From Actinomycetes bacterium (GTDB taxonomy: Bacteria; Actinomycetota; Actinomycetes; Actinomycetales; Microbacteriaceae), in the NCBI GenBank assembly GCA_023386675.1, contig JAEWJG010000149.1, positions 1-15,306 on the forward strand: 15,306 bases of DNA. Reading direction: 5' to 3'. The notes beneath the pieces were generated by a model. The model saw only the letters and a list, made by a program, of their open reading frames with translations. It ran no database searches and was not told the DNA's origin. This document shows, in pieces, positions 1 to 6,468 of this stretch (the stretch's first letter is position 1; every line of letters begins with the position of its first letter). The position numbers were made by a program, and so were the translations under genes.

Positions 1-1
1 C

Positions 2-685
2 ATCTTCGCCCTCCTCGGCTCCAACGGGGCCGGCAAGACCACGCTCGTGCGCATCCTCTCCACCCTGCTGGAGGCGGACGGCGGCGCGGCGAGCGTCCAC
101 GGCTTCGACGTGGCGTCGGCACCGGCCGACGTGCGCCGCTCGCTCAGCCTCACCGGGCAGTTCGCGGCGGTCGACGAGGTGCTGACCGGTCGCGAGAACC
201 TCGTGCTGGTCGCGAAGCTCCGGCACCTGAAGAACCCGGGCGCGGTCGCCGACGGGATGCTCGCTCGCTTCTCGCTCGCCGACGCCGGAAACCGCAAGGC
301 GGGAACCTACTCGGGCGGGATGCGACGCCGGCTCGACATCGCCATGAGCCTGATCGGCGACCCGCCGGTCATCTTCCTCGACGAGCCGACCACCGGCCTC
401 GACCCGCAGGCGCGCATCGAGGTGTGGGACACCGTCCGCGCGCTCGCCCGCACCGGCACCACCGTGCTGCTCACCACGCAGTACCTCGACGAGGCCGAGC
501 AGCTCGCCGACCGCATCGCCATCCTGCACCGCGGGACCATCATCCAGAACGGCACCCTCTCCGAGCTCAAGAAGCTCCTCCCCGCGGCCACGGTCGAGTA
601 CGTGGAGAAGCAGCCCACCCTCGAAGAGGTCTTCCTCGCCCTCGTCGGCGACGACGAGCCGGAAGCAGAAGGGACAGTCCGATGA
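2..685 (+). CDS. ABC transporter ATP-binding protein, DrrA-like (5' end missing)
   Basis: Nucleotide-binding subunit of a two-gene ABC-2 exporter; it would hydrolyse ATP on the cytoplasmic face to drive export of a drug or other hydrophobic compound through the permease encoded next. The frame is open from the left edge, so the start codon lies outside the window and about 20-30 residues are missing. The Walker A motif GSNGAGKTT is encoded at 17-43, the signature YSGGM follows around 308-322, and Walker B VIFLDEPTTGLDPQAR around 368-415. The tail has the PTLEEVFLALVG ending typical of DrrA-type daunorubicin-resistance ATPases. The stop codon overlaps the next start (ATGA at 682-685), indicating translational coupling. 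The substrate cannot be read from the sequence. Confidence 0.95.
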   Translation: MFALLGSNGAGKTTLVRILSTLLEADGGAASVHGFDVASAPADVRRSLSLTGQFAAVDEVLTGRENLVLVAKLRHLKNPGAVADGMLARFSLADAGNRKAGTYSGGMRRRLDIAMSLIGDPPVIFLDEPTTGLDPQARIEVWDTVRALARTGTTVLLTTQYLDEAEQLADRIAILHRGTIIQNGTLSELKKLLPAATVEYVEKQPTLEEVFLALVGDDEPEAEGTVR

Positions 686-1446
686 GCACCTACGTCCTCA
701 GCGACACGCGCACCCTCACGGGGCGTTCGCTGCGCCACATCCTCCGCAGTCCCGACACGATCATCACCACCGCGGTCACCCCGATCGCTCTGATGCTGCT
801 GTTCGTCTACGTGCTCGGCGGGGCGATCCGGATCGGCACGGGCCAGTCGTACATCGACTACATGCTGCCCGGCATCCTCCTCATCACCATCGCCTCGGGG
901 ATCGCGTACACCGCATACCGGCTGTTCCTCGACCTCCAGGGGGGCATCTTCGAGCGGTTCCAGTCCATGCCGATCGCACGGTCGTCGGTGCTCTGGGCGC
1001 ACGTGCTCACCTCGCTCGTCGCCAACCTGGTGTCGGTCGCCCTGGTGATCGGCGTCGCGCTGATCATGGGGTTCCGGACCGGTGCGTCCGTCGGGGCGTG
1101 GCTGGCGGTGGCGGGCATCCTCATCCTGTTCACGCTCGCGCTGACCTGGATCGCCGTGATCGCCGGATTGTCGGCGAAGACGGTGGATGGGGCGAGCGCC
1201 TTCAGCTACCCGCTGATCTTCCTGCCGTTCGTCAGCTCCGCGTTCGTGCCGACGGAGTCCATGCCGGCGCCGGTCGCCTGGTTCGCCGAGAACCAGCCGG
1301 TCACCTCCATCGTGAACACCATCCGGGCGCTGTTCGCCGGGCAGCCGGTGGGCACGGACATCTGGATCGCCCTCGCCTGGCTGGTCGGCATCCTGATCGT
1401 CGCCTACGCGTTCGCGATCGCGAAGTACCGCCGCAAGTTCAACTGA
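682..1446 (+). CDS. ABC-2 type permease, DrrB-like
   Basis: Membrane subunit (254 residues) of the exporter whose ATPase precedes it. After an N-terminal cytoplasmic stretch with RSLRHILRSPDTII, it shows about six hydrophobic segments. The conserved middle contains YIDYMLPGILLITIASG and GGIFERFQSMPIARSS, the coupling-helix region typical of DrrB/ABC2_membrane proteins. The late PLIFLPFVSSAFVPTESMP segment is also typical, and the protein ends in a basic tail (KYRRKFN). The ATG overlaps the stop of the ATPase gene, so the start is well fixed and the pair forms one complex. A strong hairpin follows ten bases after the stop, so the operon probably ends here. The exported compound is unknown. Confidence 0.95.
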   Translation: MSTYVLSDTRTLTGRSLRHILRSPDTIITTAVTPIALMLLFVYVLGGAIRIGTGQSYIDYMLPGILLITIASGIAYTAYRLFLDLQGGIFERFQSMPIARSSVLWAHVLTSLVANLVSVALVIGVALIMGFRTGASVGAWLAVAGILILFTLALTWIAVIAGLSAKTVDGASAFSYPLIFLPFVSSAFVPTESMPAPVAWFAENQPVTSIVNTIRALFAGQPVGTDIWIALAWLVGILIVAYAFAIAKYRRKFN

Positions 1447-1455
1447 GCGCCGCAC

Positions 1456-1493
1456 CGACGCCGCCCGGCTCCCCCGCGAGACGGGCGGCGTCG
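1456..1493 (+). terminator. Terminator-like hairpin after the ABC operon
   Basis: Perfect 12-bp inverted repeat (CGACGCCGCCCG / CGGGCGGCGTCG, 1456-1467 and 1482-1493) with a 14-nt loop, starting ten bases after the permease stop. There is no T-run behind it, which is common for actinobacterial stem-loops. Placement at the operon end is the main argument. Confidence 0.6.
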
Positions 1494-1495
1494 CG

Positions 1496-1508
1496 TACGC
1501 TCTGAGCC
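1496..1508 (+). promoter_or_regulatory. Leaderless promoter of the 83-residue protein gene
   Basis: TACGCT (1496-1501) matches a minus-10 box and is followed by exactly seven bases before the ATG at 1509, so the transcript would begin at or next to the start codon. There is no Shine-Dalgarno sequence, and the box directly follows the ABC operon hairpin. I see no convincing minus-35 box. Confidence 0.45.
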
Positions 1509-1760
1509 ATGACGCAGTACCGCGCGGTGTTCGACGCCGAAGTGACGTTCTCGAACGAGGGCGCCCTGCAGGCGCAGGGCTTCCGCGTCGACCTCCCCGG
1601 GCCGGACGCCACGCAGGAGGAGATCGGCCGGTTGTTCGTGACCTCGCTCGACCTGCTGATGACCGAGACGGTCACCGTGCACGACGTGCGCATCGTCGAG
1701 GAACCGCACAAGGGGACGCGCGGTGGGCCGAGCGACCCGCGTGGCCCCGTCAATTCTTGA
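1509..1760 (+). CDS. Small conserved-looking hypothetical protein (83 aa)
   Basis: Function not recognised. The 83-residue product starts MTQYRAVFDAEVTFSN, has a mixed alpha/beta pattern with GFRVDLPGPDATQEEIGRLFV, and ends EEPHKGTRGGPSD. It resembles short actinobacterial proteins of this shape that I recall often being found beside cyclase-family (kynurenine formamidase-like) genes, but no such gene lies here. There is no signal peptide, membrane segment or cysteine. The start is supported by the leaderless arrangement (TACGCT-N7-ATG) rather than a ribosome-binding site. It is flanked upstream by the ABC operon hairpin and downstream by a 155-bp gap with a promoter-like element, so it is probably transcribed alone. 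Confidence 0.75.
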   Translation: MTQYRAVFDAEVTFSNEGALQAQGFRVDLPGPDATQEEIGRLFVTSLDLLMTETVTVHDVRIVEEPHKGTRGGPSDPRGPVNS

Positions 1761-1778
1761 CGGTTTCGGTCCCCCGAA

Positions 1779-1808
1779 TTGAGGACACCACCGCTCCCCC
1801 GCTAGCGT
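1779..1808 (+). promoter_or_regulatory. Sigma-70-type promoter without an obvious gene
   Basis: TTGAGG (1779-1784) and TAGCGT (1803-1808) are separated by 18 bases, the best two-box plus-strand promoter I found. Transcription would start near 1815 and run into the structured element at 1815-1913 and then antisense into the 3' end of the YciI gene. The minus-35 box overlaps the right arm of a weak 7-bp inverted repeat (TCAATTC/GAATTGA, 1750-1756 and 1776-1782). Confidence 0.5.
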
Positions 1809-1814
1809 GATGGA

Positions 1815-1913
1815 GGCCCGGGGATGCCGGACCGGACGCGGAAACGAATTCGCTGGCGAAGACGTCTCAACCCGACGCGAATGGAACGGCATCCCGGGGG
1901 AACCAACCCGGCG
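1815..1913 (+). ncRNA. Candidate structured RNA, possibly a truncated riboswitch
   Basis: The 1761-1915 gap holds no convincing reading frame but has RNA-like structure. A perfect 9-bp stem pairs GGGATGCCG (1821-1829) with CGGCATCCC (1887-1895). Inside it, ATTCGC (1848-1853) pairs with GCGAAT (1877-1882) and CGTC (1863-1866) with GACG (1874-1877). The 3' part reads CCGGGGGAACCAACCCGG, which recalls the GGAGGAACC-type segment of ydaO/yuaA (c-di-AMP) riboswitches. The other ydaO landmarks (GGGGTTAATC-like and ACAGCTAAC-like segments) are missing because the YciI gene begins from the other strand. It may be a riboswitch remnant, a small RNA, or an unrelated hairpin. The class assignment is inference. 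Confidence 0.4.
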
Positions 1914-1915
1914 CT

Positions 1916-2284
1916 CTAGTCCACTCTGCCGCTGTGATCCACCAGCGGCTGGACCTGGACGCCGCTGTGATCGTGCCGGGCCTCCGCGAGTCCGGACGCC
2001 AGCTCCACCGCCGTCTCGCGGTCCGGGACGTCGATCACGTAGAACCCGCCGACGACCTCCTTCGCCTCGGTGAACGGGCCGTCGACCGCGACCGGCTCTC
2101 CGCCGTCGCCGCGCCGGACGGTCACGGCCGTCCGTGAGCCCTGCAGCTCGCCGGAGGCACGGATCGCGTCCCCCGCTTTCCGCCAGAACTCCCCGTGCGC
2201 GGTGTCGATCTCCGCGCGCTCGGCCTCGGTCATGCTGCTCCACCGCTCTTCGTCGCCGTGGATGAGGATGATGTACTCGCTCAT
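1916..2284 (-). CDS. YciI family protein (DGPF domain)
   Basis: Small cytosolic protein of 122 residues in the YCII-related / DGPF superfamily. The first strand is MSEYIILIHGDEERW. The helix carrying TAHGEFWRKAGDAIRASGEL follows, then the hallmark VDGPFTEAKEVVGGFYVIDV at about residues 67-86. Family members form ferredoxin-like dimers; in actinobacteria they are often found near sigma factors or SRPBCC proteins, and their biochemical role is mostly unknown. AGGAGG at 2293-2298 lies eight bases before the ATG, fixing the start. The methyltransferase gene ends 77 bases upstream on the same strand, so the two may share a transcript. Its 3' end abuts the orphan promoter/RNA element transcribed against it. 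Confidence 0.92.
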   Translation of the reverse strand: MSEYIILIHGDEERWSSMTEAERAEIDTAHGEFWRKAGDAIRASGELQGSRTAVTVRRGDGGEPVAVDGPFTEAKEVVGGFYVIDVPDRETAVELASGLAEARHDHSGVQVQPLVDHSGRVD

Positions 2285-2361
2285 CGGTCATGCCTCCTGT
2301 CTCGCATCATCTCGTGCTGGAGCGTCGAACAGGAAGCGCCCGGATCGACAGGGTCGGCGAC

Positions 2362-3105
2362 TCAGCCCGCCGGGGCCAGCACCAGCAGCGGGCTGAGATA
2401 GTGCTCGGTGACGCTGCCACCCAGGTCGCGGACGGCGCGGGCGGCCTCCTCGGCCTCGGCCGGCGTCCAGTCGCTGAAGGTGGTGAAGAGGTCCCGGACG
2501 GCGTCCTCGTCGAGGACGATCGTCCAGGCGAACTCCTCGGTGTGGACGGTGCGGAACAGGCCGCCCGCTTCCAGCGCGGCCGCCCAGCGCGCCGTCTCGG
2601 TCTCCCCCGGCTGCGGACGTGCGGGTGCTTCTCGCGCGTCGACGATCGCCTGGATGCGTCGCCGGAATGGGCCGGGAGGCACGGACGGATCCCCGTACGC
2701 CGTGCGCCACACCGCGAGACGGCCGCCGGGTGCGAGGGCGCGATGGAGCGCAGGCAGCACGACGTCGAGGTCGAGCCAGTGCACCGCGGTGGCGATCGTC
2801 ACCAGGTCGAACGCCCCCGCCGGAAGCGCCGCCCGCTCCACTGTGGAGCGAAGCACGTCGACGCCCGGCAGCGCCTCCTGCAACCGGGCGGCCAGCGCGG
2901 GCCCGGGCTCGACCGCCGTCACCTCCATCCCCGCCTGTACGAGGATGCGCGTCGCCTGCCCGCTCCCTGCGCCGAGATCGAGCGCCCGCGCGCCGGCTCG
3001 CAGCAGTCCGAGGTCGGCGAGCCGGTCGATCAGCGCCGCCGGATAGGGCGGGCGCGCGCGGTCGTAGAGTTCGGCATGCCGGTCGAAGTGCATCGGGTCG
3101 GGCAT
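2362..3105 (-). CDS. Class I SAM-dependent methyltransferase
   Basis: Cytosolic methyltransferase of 247 residues. The N-terminus FDRHAELYDRARPPYP matches the Methyltransf_11/25 group (trans-aconitate or UbiE-like appearance). SAM-binding motif I is LDLGAGSGQATR at residues 42-53, the motif II acid is in AVEPGP (residues 65-70), and the post-motif AVHWLDLD is near 107-114, followed by LAPGGRLAVW. The acceptor is not predictable. The ATG at 3105 has no Shine-Dalgarno sequence but is preceded by TAGCGT plus six bases, a leaderless promoter pattern. Only 25 bases separate it from the phytochrome stop upstream, so read-through is also possible. The YciI gene follows on the same strand. Confidence 0.92.
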   Translation of the reverse strand: MPDPMHFDRHAELYDRARPPYPAALIDRLADLGLLRAGARALDLGAGSGQATRILVQAGMEVTAVEPGPALAARLQEALPGVDVLRSTVERAALPAGAFDLVTIATAVHWLDLDVVLPALHRALAPGGRLAVWRTAYGDPSVPPGPFRRRIQAIVDAREAPARPQPGETETARWAAALEAGGLFRTVHTEEFAWTIVLDEDAVRDLFTTFSDWTPAEAEEAARAVRDLGGSVTEHYLSPLLVLAPAG

Positions 3106-3111
3106 GGCCCG

Positions 3112-3117
3112 ACGCTA
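3112..3117 (-). promoter_or_regulatory. Leaderless promoter minus-10 of the methyltransferase gene
   Basis: On the minus strand TAGCGT is followed by six bases and then ATG at 3105. It lies in the 25-bp gap between the phytochrome stop and the methyltransferase start, suggesting an independent transcript. The minus-35 box is weak. Confidence 0.5.
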
Positions 3118-3130
3118 CGCTCCCGGACGA

Positions 3131-5047
3131 TCAGAGCGAGACGCGGTTCCGGCCGGTGTTCTTGGCGCGGTACATGGCCGCGTCCGCCGAATCCAGCAGC
3201 TGCTTCGCCGTGAGCCCCGGCTCGATGGTGATGATGCCACAGGAGGCCGTGACGGTCATCGGGCCGCGCGCCGTCTGGATGGGGTCGGCGATGTCGCGCA
3301 CCAGGCGGGCGCCGAAGCGCTCGCCGTCCTCCTGGAGCGCGCCGGCGCTGAGCACGACGAACTCGTCGCCGGCCAGCCGGGAGATCACGTCCGTCGAGCG
3401 GCTGTCGCGCGTGAGCCGATCTGCGATCGCGCGCAGCACGGCGTCCCCGGTCTCATGACCGTGCCGGTCGTTGATCGACTTGAAGTCGTCCAGGTCGAGG
3501 AACAGTAGGACGCCGCCCTGGCCTTCCGTCACGGCCTTCTCGAGCTCGTGCTCGAACGAGCGGCGGTTGTGGAGCCCGGTCAGGTGGTCGATCAGGGCGA
3601 GCTGCGCGAGGTGCGCCTCCCGCCGGCGGTCGAGGGCGCGAGCGAGGTCGCGGCCCAGCTCGCGCGACTCCTCGGCGACCGTGCCCCACGGCAGCGAGCT
3701 GCCTTCGACGCTCTGCTTCCACTCCGAGAAGGAGCGGCGCGGGGACAGCGCGTCGTCGCGGTTCGCCGCGGTCTGATCGCCGAGCCAGCGGATGACCTGC
3801 GCCACCTCGAGCCGGAAGAACAGCAGCACGCCGTGCGCCCCGACCGGCACGACCATCAGGCCGGCGAATCCCGGCATCAGGACACCGAGCGCCGGATGGG
3901 TGCGCGCGAGCTCGTTCGTCGCCAACGGCTCGGTGCCCGCCGCAGACAGCAGCAGGCTGCGGTCGGTCAGCGGCACCGCGCCCACGCTCCGGCTGACCTC
4001 GTCCAGGGCGAGGATCGCACCGTCGGCGCCGACGAGCCGGCACAGCTCGGCGCCGCTTTCGACCAGGGTGATGAGCGGGTCGTCCGAGGACGGGATCTCG
4101 GCGAGGACGGCGGCGCGCTGCTCCCGGATGCTGATGTCGCGGCGGAGCTGCGCGATCGCCTCGAGGGCGCCGAGCTGCAGCGTCAGCTGGGTCGCCAGCA
4201 CCTCGAGCGCCCGGCGCAACAGGATCGGCATCCGGCGCTCCGTGCGGTGGGCGCAGGTGATCATGCCGACGAGCCGGTCCTCCTGGATCAGCGAGAACGA
4301 CACCGTCGACGCCTGGCCCATATTGCGCATGAACTGCAGGTGGTGCGGCGACACGGCGCGCAGCTCCGCGCCGCTCAGGTCGAGCGGCGGGGAGTCGACG
4401 ATCGAGACCAGCGGCGTGCCCAGATCGTCGGTGCTGACGATCTGACGCGACAGCTTCGTGAGGTAGAGCGCGCGGGCCTGCTGCGGGATGTCGGAGGCCG
4501 GGAAGTGCAGGCCGCGGTACGACTCCATGTCGGGCTCGGACGCCTCACCGGCGACCTCGCCGTGACCGTCCTGGAAGAAGCGGTAGACCATCACGCGGTC
4601 GAAGCCGCTGATCCGCTTGACCTCCTCGGCGACGGCCTGGCGGACCTCCTCGGCGCTGCCGAGCATGCCGAGCGAGCGGATGGCGCCGACGACCGAGCCG
4701 GACGGCAGGTCGTGCGCGGTGTCGGCGGGCTCCAGCTCGATGATGACGCGGCCGCCCTGCCGGTGCGTCACGGCGTCGAAGGCCTCGTCGTCGATCTCGA
4801 CCCGGATGGGGTCCCCATGGGTCTCCGCGGTGACGCTCCACTCGAGCGTCGGACTGTTCAGCTCGGAGACCGAGCGGCCGAGCCAGCGGCCGGCGTTCTC
4901 ACTGACGGTGACGATCTCGTACGACGCGATGTCGACGACGAAGAGCATCCCGAACGACTGGATGCGACCGGGCGTCCTGATCGGTTCTTTGACGCATTCT
5001 TCGAGCCGCCGGAGCTCCGCCGGGTCGAGCCCGAGTTGTCCATCCAC
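3131..5047 (-). CDS. Bacteriophytochrome diguanylate cyclase (PAS-GAF-PHY-GGDEF)
   Basis: Red/far-red photoreceptor of 638 residues with a c-di-GMP-synthesising output. Residue 18 is the Cys of ECVKEPIRTPGRIQSFG, the expected biliverdin attachment site in the N-terminal PAS domain. The GAF domain (about 130-300) has GFDRVMVYRF and PASDIP (183-188), then SPHHLQF (233-239). The PHY domain (about 310-470) has the tongue motif PRRSF (436-440). GGDEF (about 480-638) has DHLTGLHNRR, AGDEF (559-563) and, five residues upstream, the inhibitory-site RSTD (550-553), so feedback inhibition by c-di-GMP is likely. Two pocket residues differ from the Deinococcus protein (see findings). No EAL domain, histidine kinase or haem oxygenase gene is visible nearby. 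GTG at 5047 is preferred over GTG at 5050 because TAGGGT lies six bases before it. Confidence 0.95.
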   Translation of the reverse strand: MDGQLGLDPAELRRLEECVKEPIRTPGRIQSFGMLFVVDIASYEIVTVSENAGRWLGRSVSELNSPTLEWSVTAETHGDPIRVEIDDEAFDAVTHRQGGRVIIELEPADTAHDLPSGSVVGAIRSLGMLGSAEEVRQAVAEEVKRISGFDRVMVYRFFQDGHGEVAGEASEPDMESYRGLHFPASDIPQQARALYLTKLSRQIVSTDDLGTPLVSIVDSPPLDLSGAELRAVSPHHLQFMRNMGQASTVSFSLIQEDRLVGMITCAHRTERRMPILLRRALEVLATQLTLQLGALEAIAQLRRDISIREQRAAVLAEIPSSDDPLITLVESGAELCRLVGADGAILALDEVSRSVGAVPLTDRSLLLSAAGTEPLATNELARTHPALGVLMPGFAGLMVVPVGAHGVLLFFRLEVAQVIRWLGDQTAANRDDALSPRRSFSEWKQSVEGSSLPWGTVAEESRELGRDLARALDRRREAHLAQLALIDHLTGLHNRRSFEHELEKAVTEGQGGVLLFLDLDDFKSINDRHGHETGDAVLRAIADRLTRDSRSTDVISRLAGDEFVVLSAGALQEDGERFGARLVRDIADPIQTARGPMTVTASCGIITIEPGLTAKQLLDSADAAMYRAKNTGRNRVSL

Positions 5048-5053
5048 CACTCG

Positions 5054-5059
5054 ACCCTA
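5054..5059 (-). promoter_or_regulatory. Leaderless promoter minus-10 of the phytochrome gene
   Basis: Minus-strand TAGGGT is followed by six bases and GTG at 5047 (three bases before GTG at 5050). TTCGTG lies 18 bases further upstream as a possible minus-35 box. This decides the start codon, since no Shine-Dalgarno sequence is present. Confidence 0.45.
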
Positions 5060-5173
5060 GTGCACACCCTCCGCGTCCACGAACGCTGCCGTTATCCGAA
5101 AAACGTGCTCGGCGGGGCTGTGCGCGCCGCCCGGCCGGGTGGATGATGCCCCCGAGGACGAAGAGGAGGCCCC

Positions 5174-5416
5174 ATGGTCGACGCACACGACGAGGACGCC
5201 ACGCCGCGCGACAGCGAGTACCCCGACGACGCCGGATACCCCGACGGCGAGGGGACCCTGGACGAGGGCACCGGCGCCTACCGCGACGGGTCGTCGGTCG
5301 GTCCGTCCGGCGACGAGGCGGCCGACGATGGCGGTCGCGACGACACGGGCGCCGAGGGCGAAGCGGTCGTCGAGGAACTGACCGAGTTCGACGGCCCCGA
5401 CGACCGCGACGAGTAG
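5174..5416 (+). CDS. Very acidic, probably disordered small protein (80 aa)
   Basis: Function not recognised. The product has 18 Asp and 11 Glu in 80 residues against four Arg and no Lys or Cys, so it is strongly negative and probably unstructured. It is rich in Gly, Asp and Pro-Asp-Gly/Asp-Glu-Gly steps, and only the last third (GEAVVEELTEFDG) could form a short helix. A strong GAGGAGG lies just ahead of the ATG, so translation is credible despite low complexity. It stands divergent to the phytochrome gene across a 123-bp spacer in which I see no clear plus-strand promoter, and its stop lies eight bases from the stop of the convergent Rid gene. Similar short acidic proteins are widespread in Microbacteriaceae without known roles. 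Confidence 0.7.
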   Translation: MVDAHDEDATPRDSEYPDDAGYPDGEGTLDEGTGAYRDGSSVGPSGDEAADDGGRDDTGAEGEAVVEELTEFDGPDDRDE

Positions 5417-5424
5417 GCCGAACT

Positions 5425-5814
5425 TCAGCCCGGGACGGACGCCACCGCATCCACCTCCACCAGCGCGCCGGGTCGTGCCGGGGCGACGGAAAGCACGGTC
5501 ACGGCCGTGCGGTGATCGCCCCACACCGTCCGGGTGGCGCCGTAGGCGGCCGTCGGATCGATGCCGGGCGCGAGGTGGATGGTCAGCTTGACCACGTGGT
5601 CCGGCCCGCTGCCCGCTGCCGCGAGCACCGCCAGCAGGTTGCGCAGCGCCTGTTCCGTCTGCGCCTGGAGACCGTCGAGCAGTCCGCCCTCCGCATCCAC
5701 CCCGTTCTGGCCGCCGACGAACAGCAGCGGTCCGGCGGGCGCGATCATGCCCTGCGCGAACGCCGGGCTGCGGAACAGCTCGGGCGGGTCCACGGGGCTA
5801 GGTGTTCCGGTCAT
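5425..5814 (-). CDS. RidA/YjgF/YER057c/UK114 family protein
   Basis: Small trimer-forming protein (129 residues) of the Rid family; the best known members hydrolyse reactive enamine/imine intermediates such as 2-aminoacrylate. Family features are FVGGQNGVDAEGG near residues 31-43, the helix QTEQALRNLLAVLAAAGSG, then VVKLTIHL, and the ending PGALVEVDAVASVPG. The Arg nearest the active-site strand (APARPGALVEV) sits two residues further from VEV than the catalytic Arg of E. coli RidA (ARSCVEV). This is therefore more likely a non-RidA subgroup whose deaminase activity is uncertain. ATG at 5814 is chosen because CAGACT lies seven bases before it; a GTG 24 bases upstream is possible but has no supporting signal. 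Confidence 0.9.
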   Translation of the reverse strand: MTGTPSPVDPPELFRSPAFAQGMIAPAGPLLFVGGQNGVDAEGGLLDGLQAQTEQALRNLLAVLAAAGSGPDHVVKLTIHLAPGIDPTAAYGATRTVWGDHRTAVTVLSVAPARPGALVEVDAVASVPG

Positions 5815-5821
5815 GGCGTCC

Positions 5822-5827
5822 AGTCTG
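5822..5827 (-). promoter_or_regulatory. Leaderless promoter minus-10 of the Rid gene
   Basis: Minus-strand CAGACT, one base from the TANNNT pattern, followed by seven bases and ATG at 5814. No minus-35 box is obvious. Confidence 0.35.
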
Positions 5828-5928
5828 CCCGTGACCACCGACAGCGCCCGGACACAGCGCCTTACCGATCCCGCGCCGCGGCCGATGGTCGATGACGACT
5901 CCCGTTCCGACCGCCGAGGATCCCAGCC

Positions 5929-6342
5929 GTGTCCGTTCCCGTCGTCCGCCGCCGCACTGCGCCGACCGCTCTCGTCGCCTCCTTCTGGCTGTGGATCGCC
6001 AGCGCCGCGATCAGTCTCCTCGCCTTCTTCCTCACGCTCGCCGGCCTCGTGACCGGTCCGGCCGCCGAGGGAGGCGTCGGCGGCGGCCTGATCGCCTTAT
6101 CCGTGGCTGGCGCGTTGATCGGTGCGGCTGTGCGTGTCGTGTGCGCGATCTTCCTGCTCCGCGGTGCGAACTGGGCGCGCATCATCCTCTCGGTGGTCGC
6201 CGGCCTGCTCCTGGTCAGCCTGCTCCCGGTACTGATCGCGGGCGACATCGTGAGTGTCGTGATCTTCCTCATGGCCGTCGTCGCGGCCGTGCTGATGTGG
6301 CTGCCGTCAACGCGTCCGCACTTCCGGCGGCCGCGCGCCTGA
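5929..6342 (+). CDS. Small integral membrane protein, four predicted helices
   Basis: Function not recognised. The 137-residue protein starts with a basic N-terminus (MSVPVVRRRTAPT). Four hydrophobic segments follow, roughly at residues 13-42, 52-77, 80-102 and 105-123, and the tail is basic (RPHFRRPRA), suggesting a cytoplasmic C-terminus. FLLRGANWARIILSVVAGLL is a pattern I associate with small actinobacterial membrane proteins of unknown role. The GTG start is chosen because GAGGA at 5916-5920 lies eight bases before it; the ATG at 5892 is in another frame. The gene stands divergent from the Rid gene and upstream of the FBP gene, with no clear functional link to either. Confidence 0.8.
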   Translation: MSVPVVRRRTAPTALVASFWLWIASAAISLLAFFLTLAGLVTGPAAEGGVGGGLIALSVAGALIGAAVRVVCAIFLLRGANWARIILSVVAGLLLVSLLPVLIAGDIVSVVIFLMAVVAAVLMWLPSTRPHFRRPRA

Positions 6343-6383
6343 GGCCGGTCCCGTACGCTCGGTCCGCTTTGTGAGCGACCGCG

Positions 6384-6390
6384 TTAGAGT
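6384..6390 (+). promoter_or_regulatory. Promoter minus-10 for a leaderless small reading frame
   Basis: TTAGAGT (box TAGAGT at 6385-6390) is followed by six bases (GGACGG) and GTG at 6397. This is the same spacing seen ahead of several other genes in the window. It lies 209 bp upstream of the FBP gene and is the best candidate promoter for it. Confidence 0.5.
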
Positions 6391-6396
6391 GGACGG

Positions 6397-6468
6397 GTGA
6401 ACCCGCTCATCTCGCAGCCCGTCGGGCGTCTGGAGGTCGTCGGCGCGCTCTGCGCCGGCGCGAGATAG
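6397..6468 (+). CDS. Possible leaderless 23-residue leader peptide
   Basis: GTG-initiated reading frame of 23 codons ending in TAG at 6466-6468; the peptide would start MNPLISQPVG and end CAGAR. It is too short for family recognition. Evidence for translation is positional only: the start codon sits six bases after a TAGAGT box, the same spacing as leaderless genes elsewhere here. It precedes the FBP gene by 130 bases rich in inverted repeats, so it could act as a regulatory leader peptide. It could also be a chance frame in a 5' leader. Confidence 0.35.
   Translation: MNPLISQPVGRLEVVGALCAGAR

Noticed and set aside
307..1455. Minus-strand frame opposite the ABC operon
   Set aside because: Low-complexity antisense translation; the plus strand encodes complete ATPase motifs and a coupled permease.
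1847..1866. Palindromic hexamers GAATTC and GACGTC in the orphan gap
   Set aside because: Six-base palindromes occur often by chance; only the longer stems around them were used.
2362..5047. Phytochrome and methyltransferase as one light-controlled operon
   Set aside because: The genes are 25 bp apart, but a separate leaderless minus-10 box lies in the gap and there is no coupled ribosome-binding site, so co-transcription is possible but unsupported.
3548..5146. Long plus-strand frame of 532 codons opposite the phytochrome gene
   Set aside because: Arg/Ala/Glu/Asp-rich with no domain. It mirrors the high-GC codon pattern of the real gene on the other strand, whose PAS-GAF-PHY-GGDEF motifs are unmistakable.
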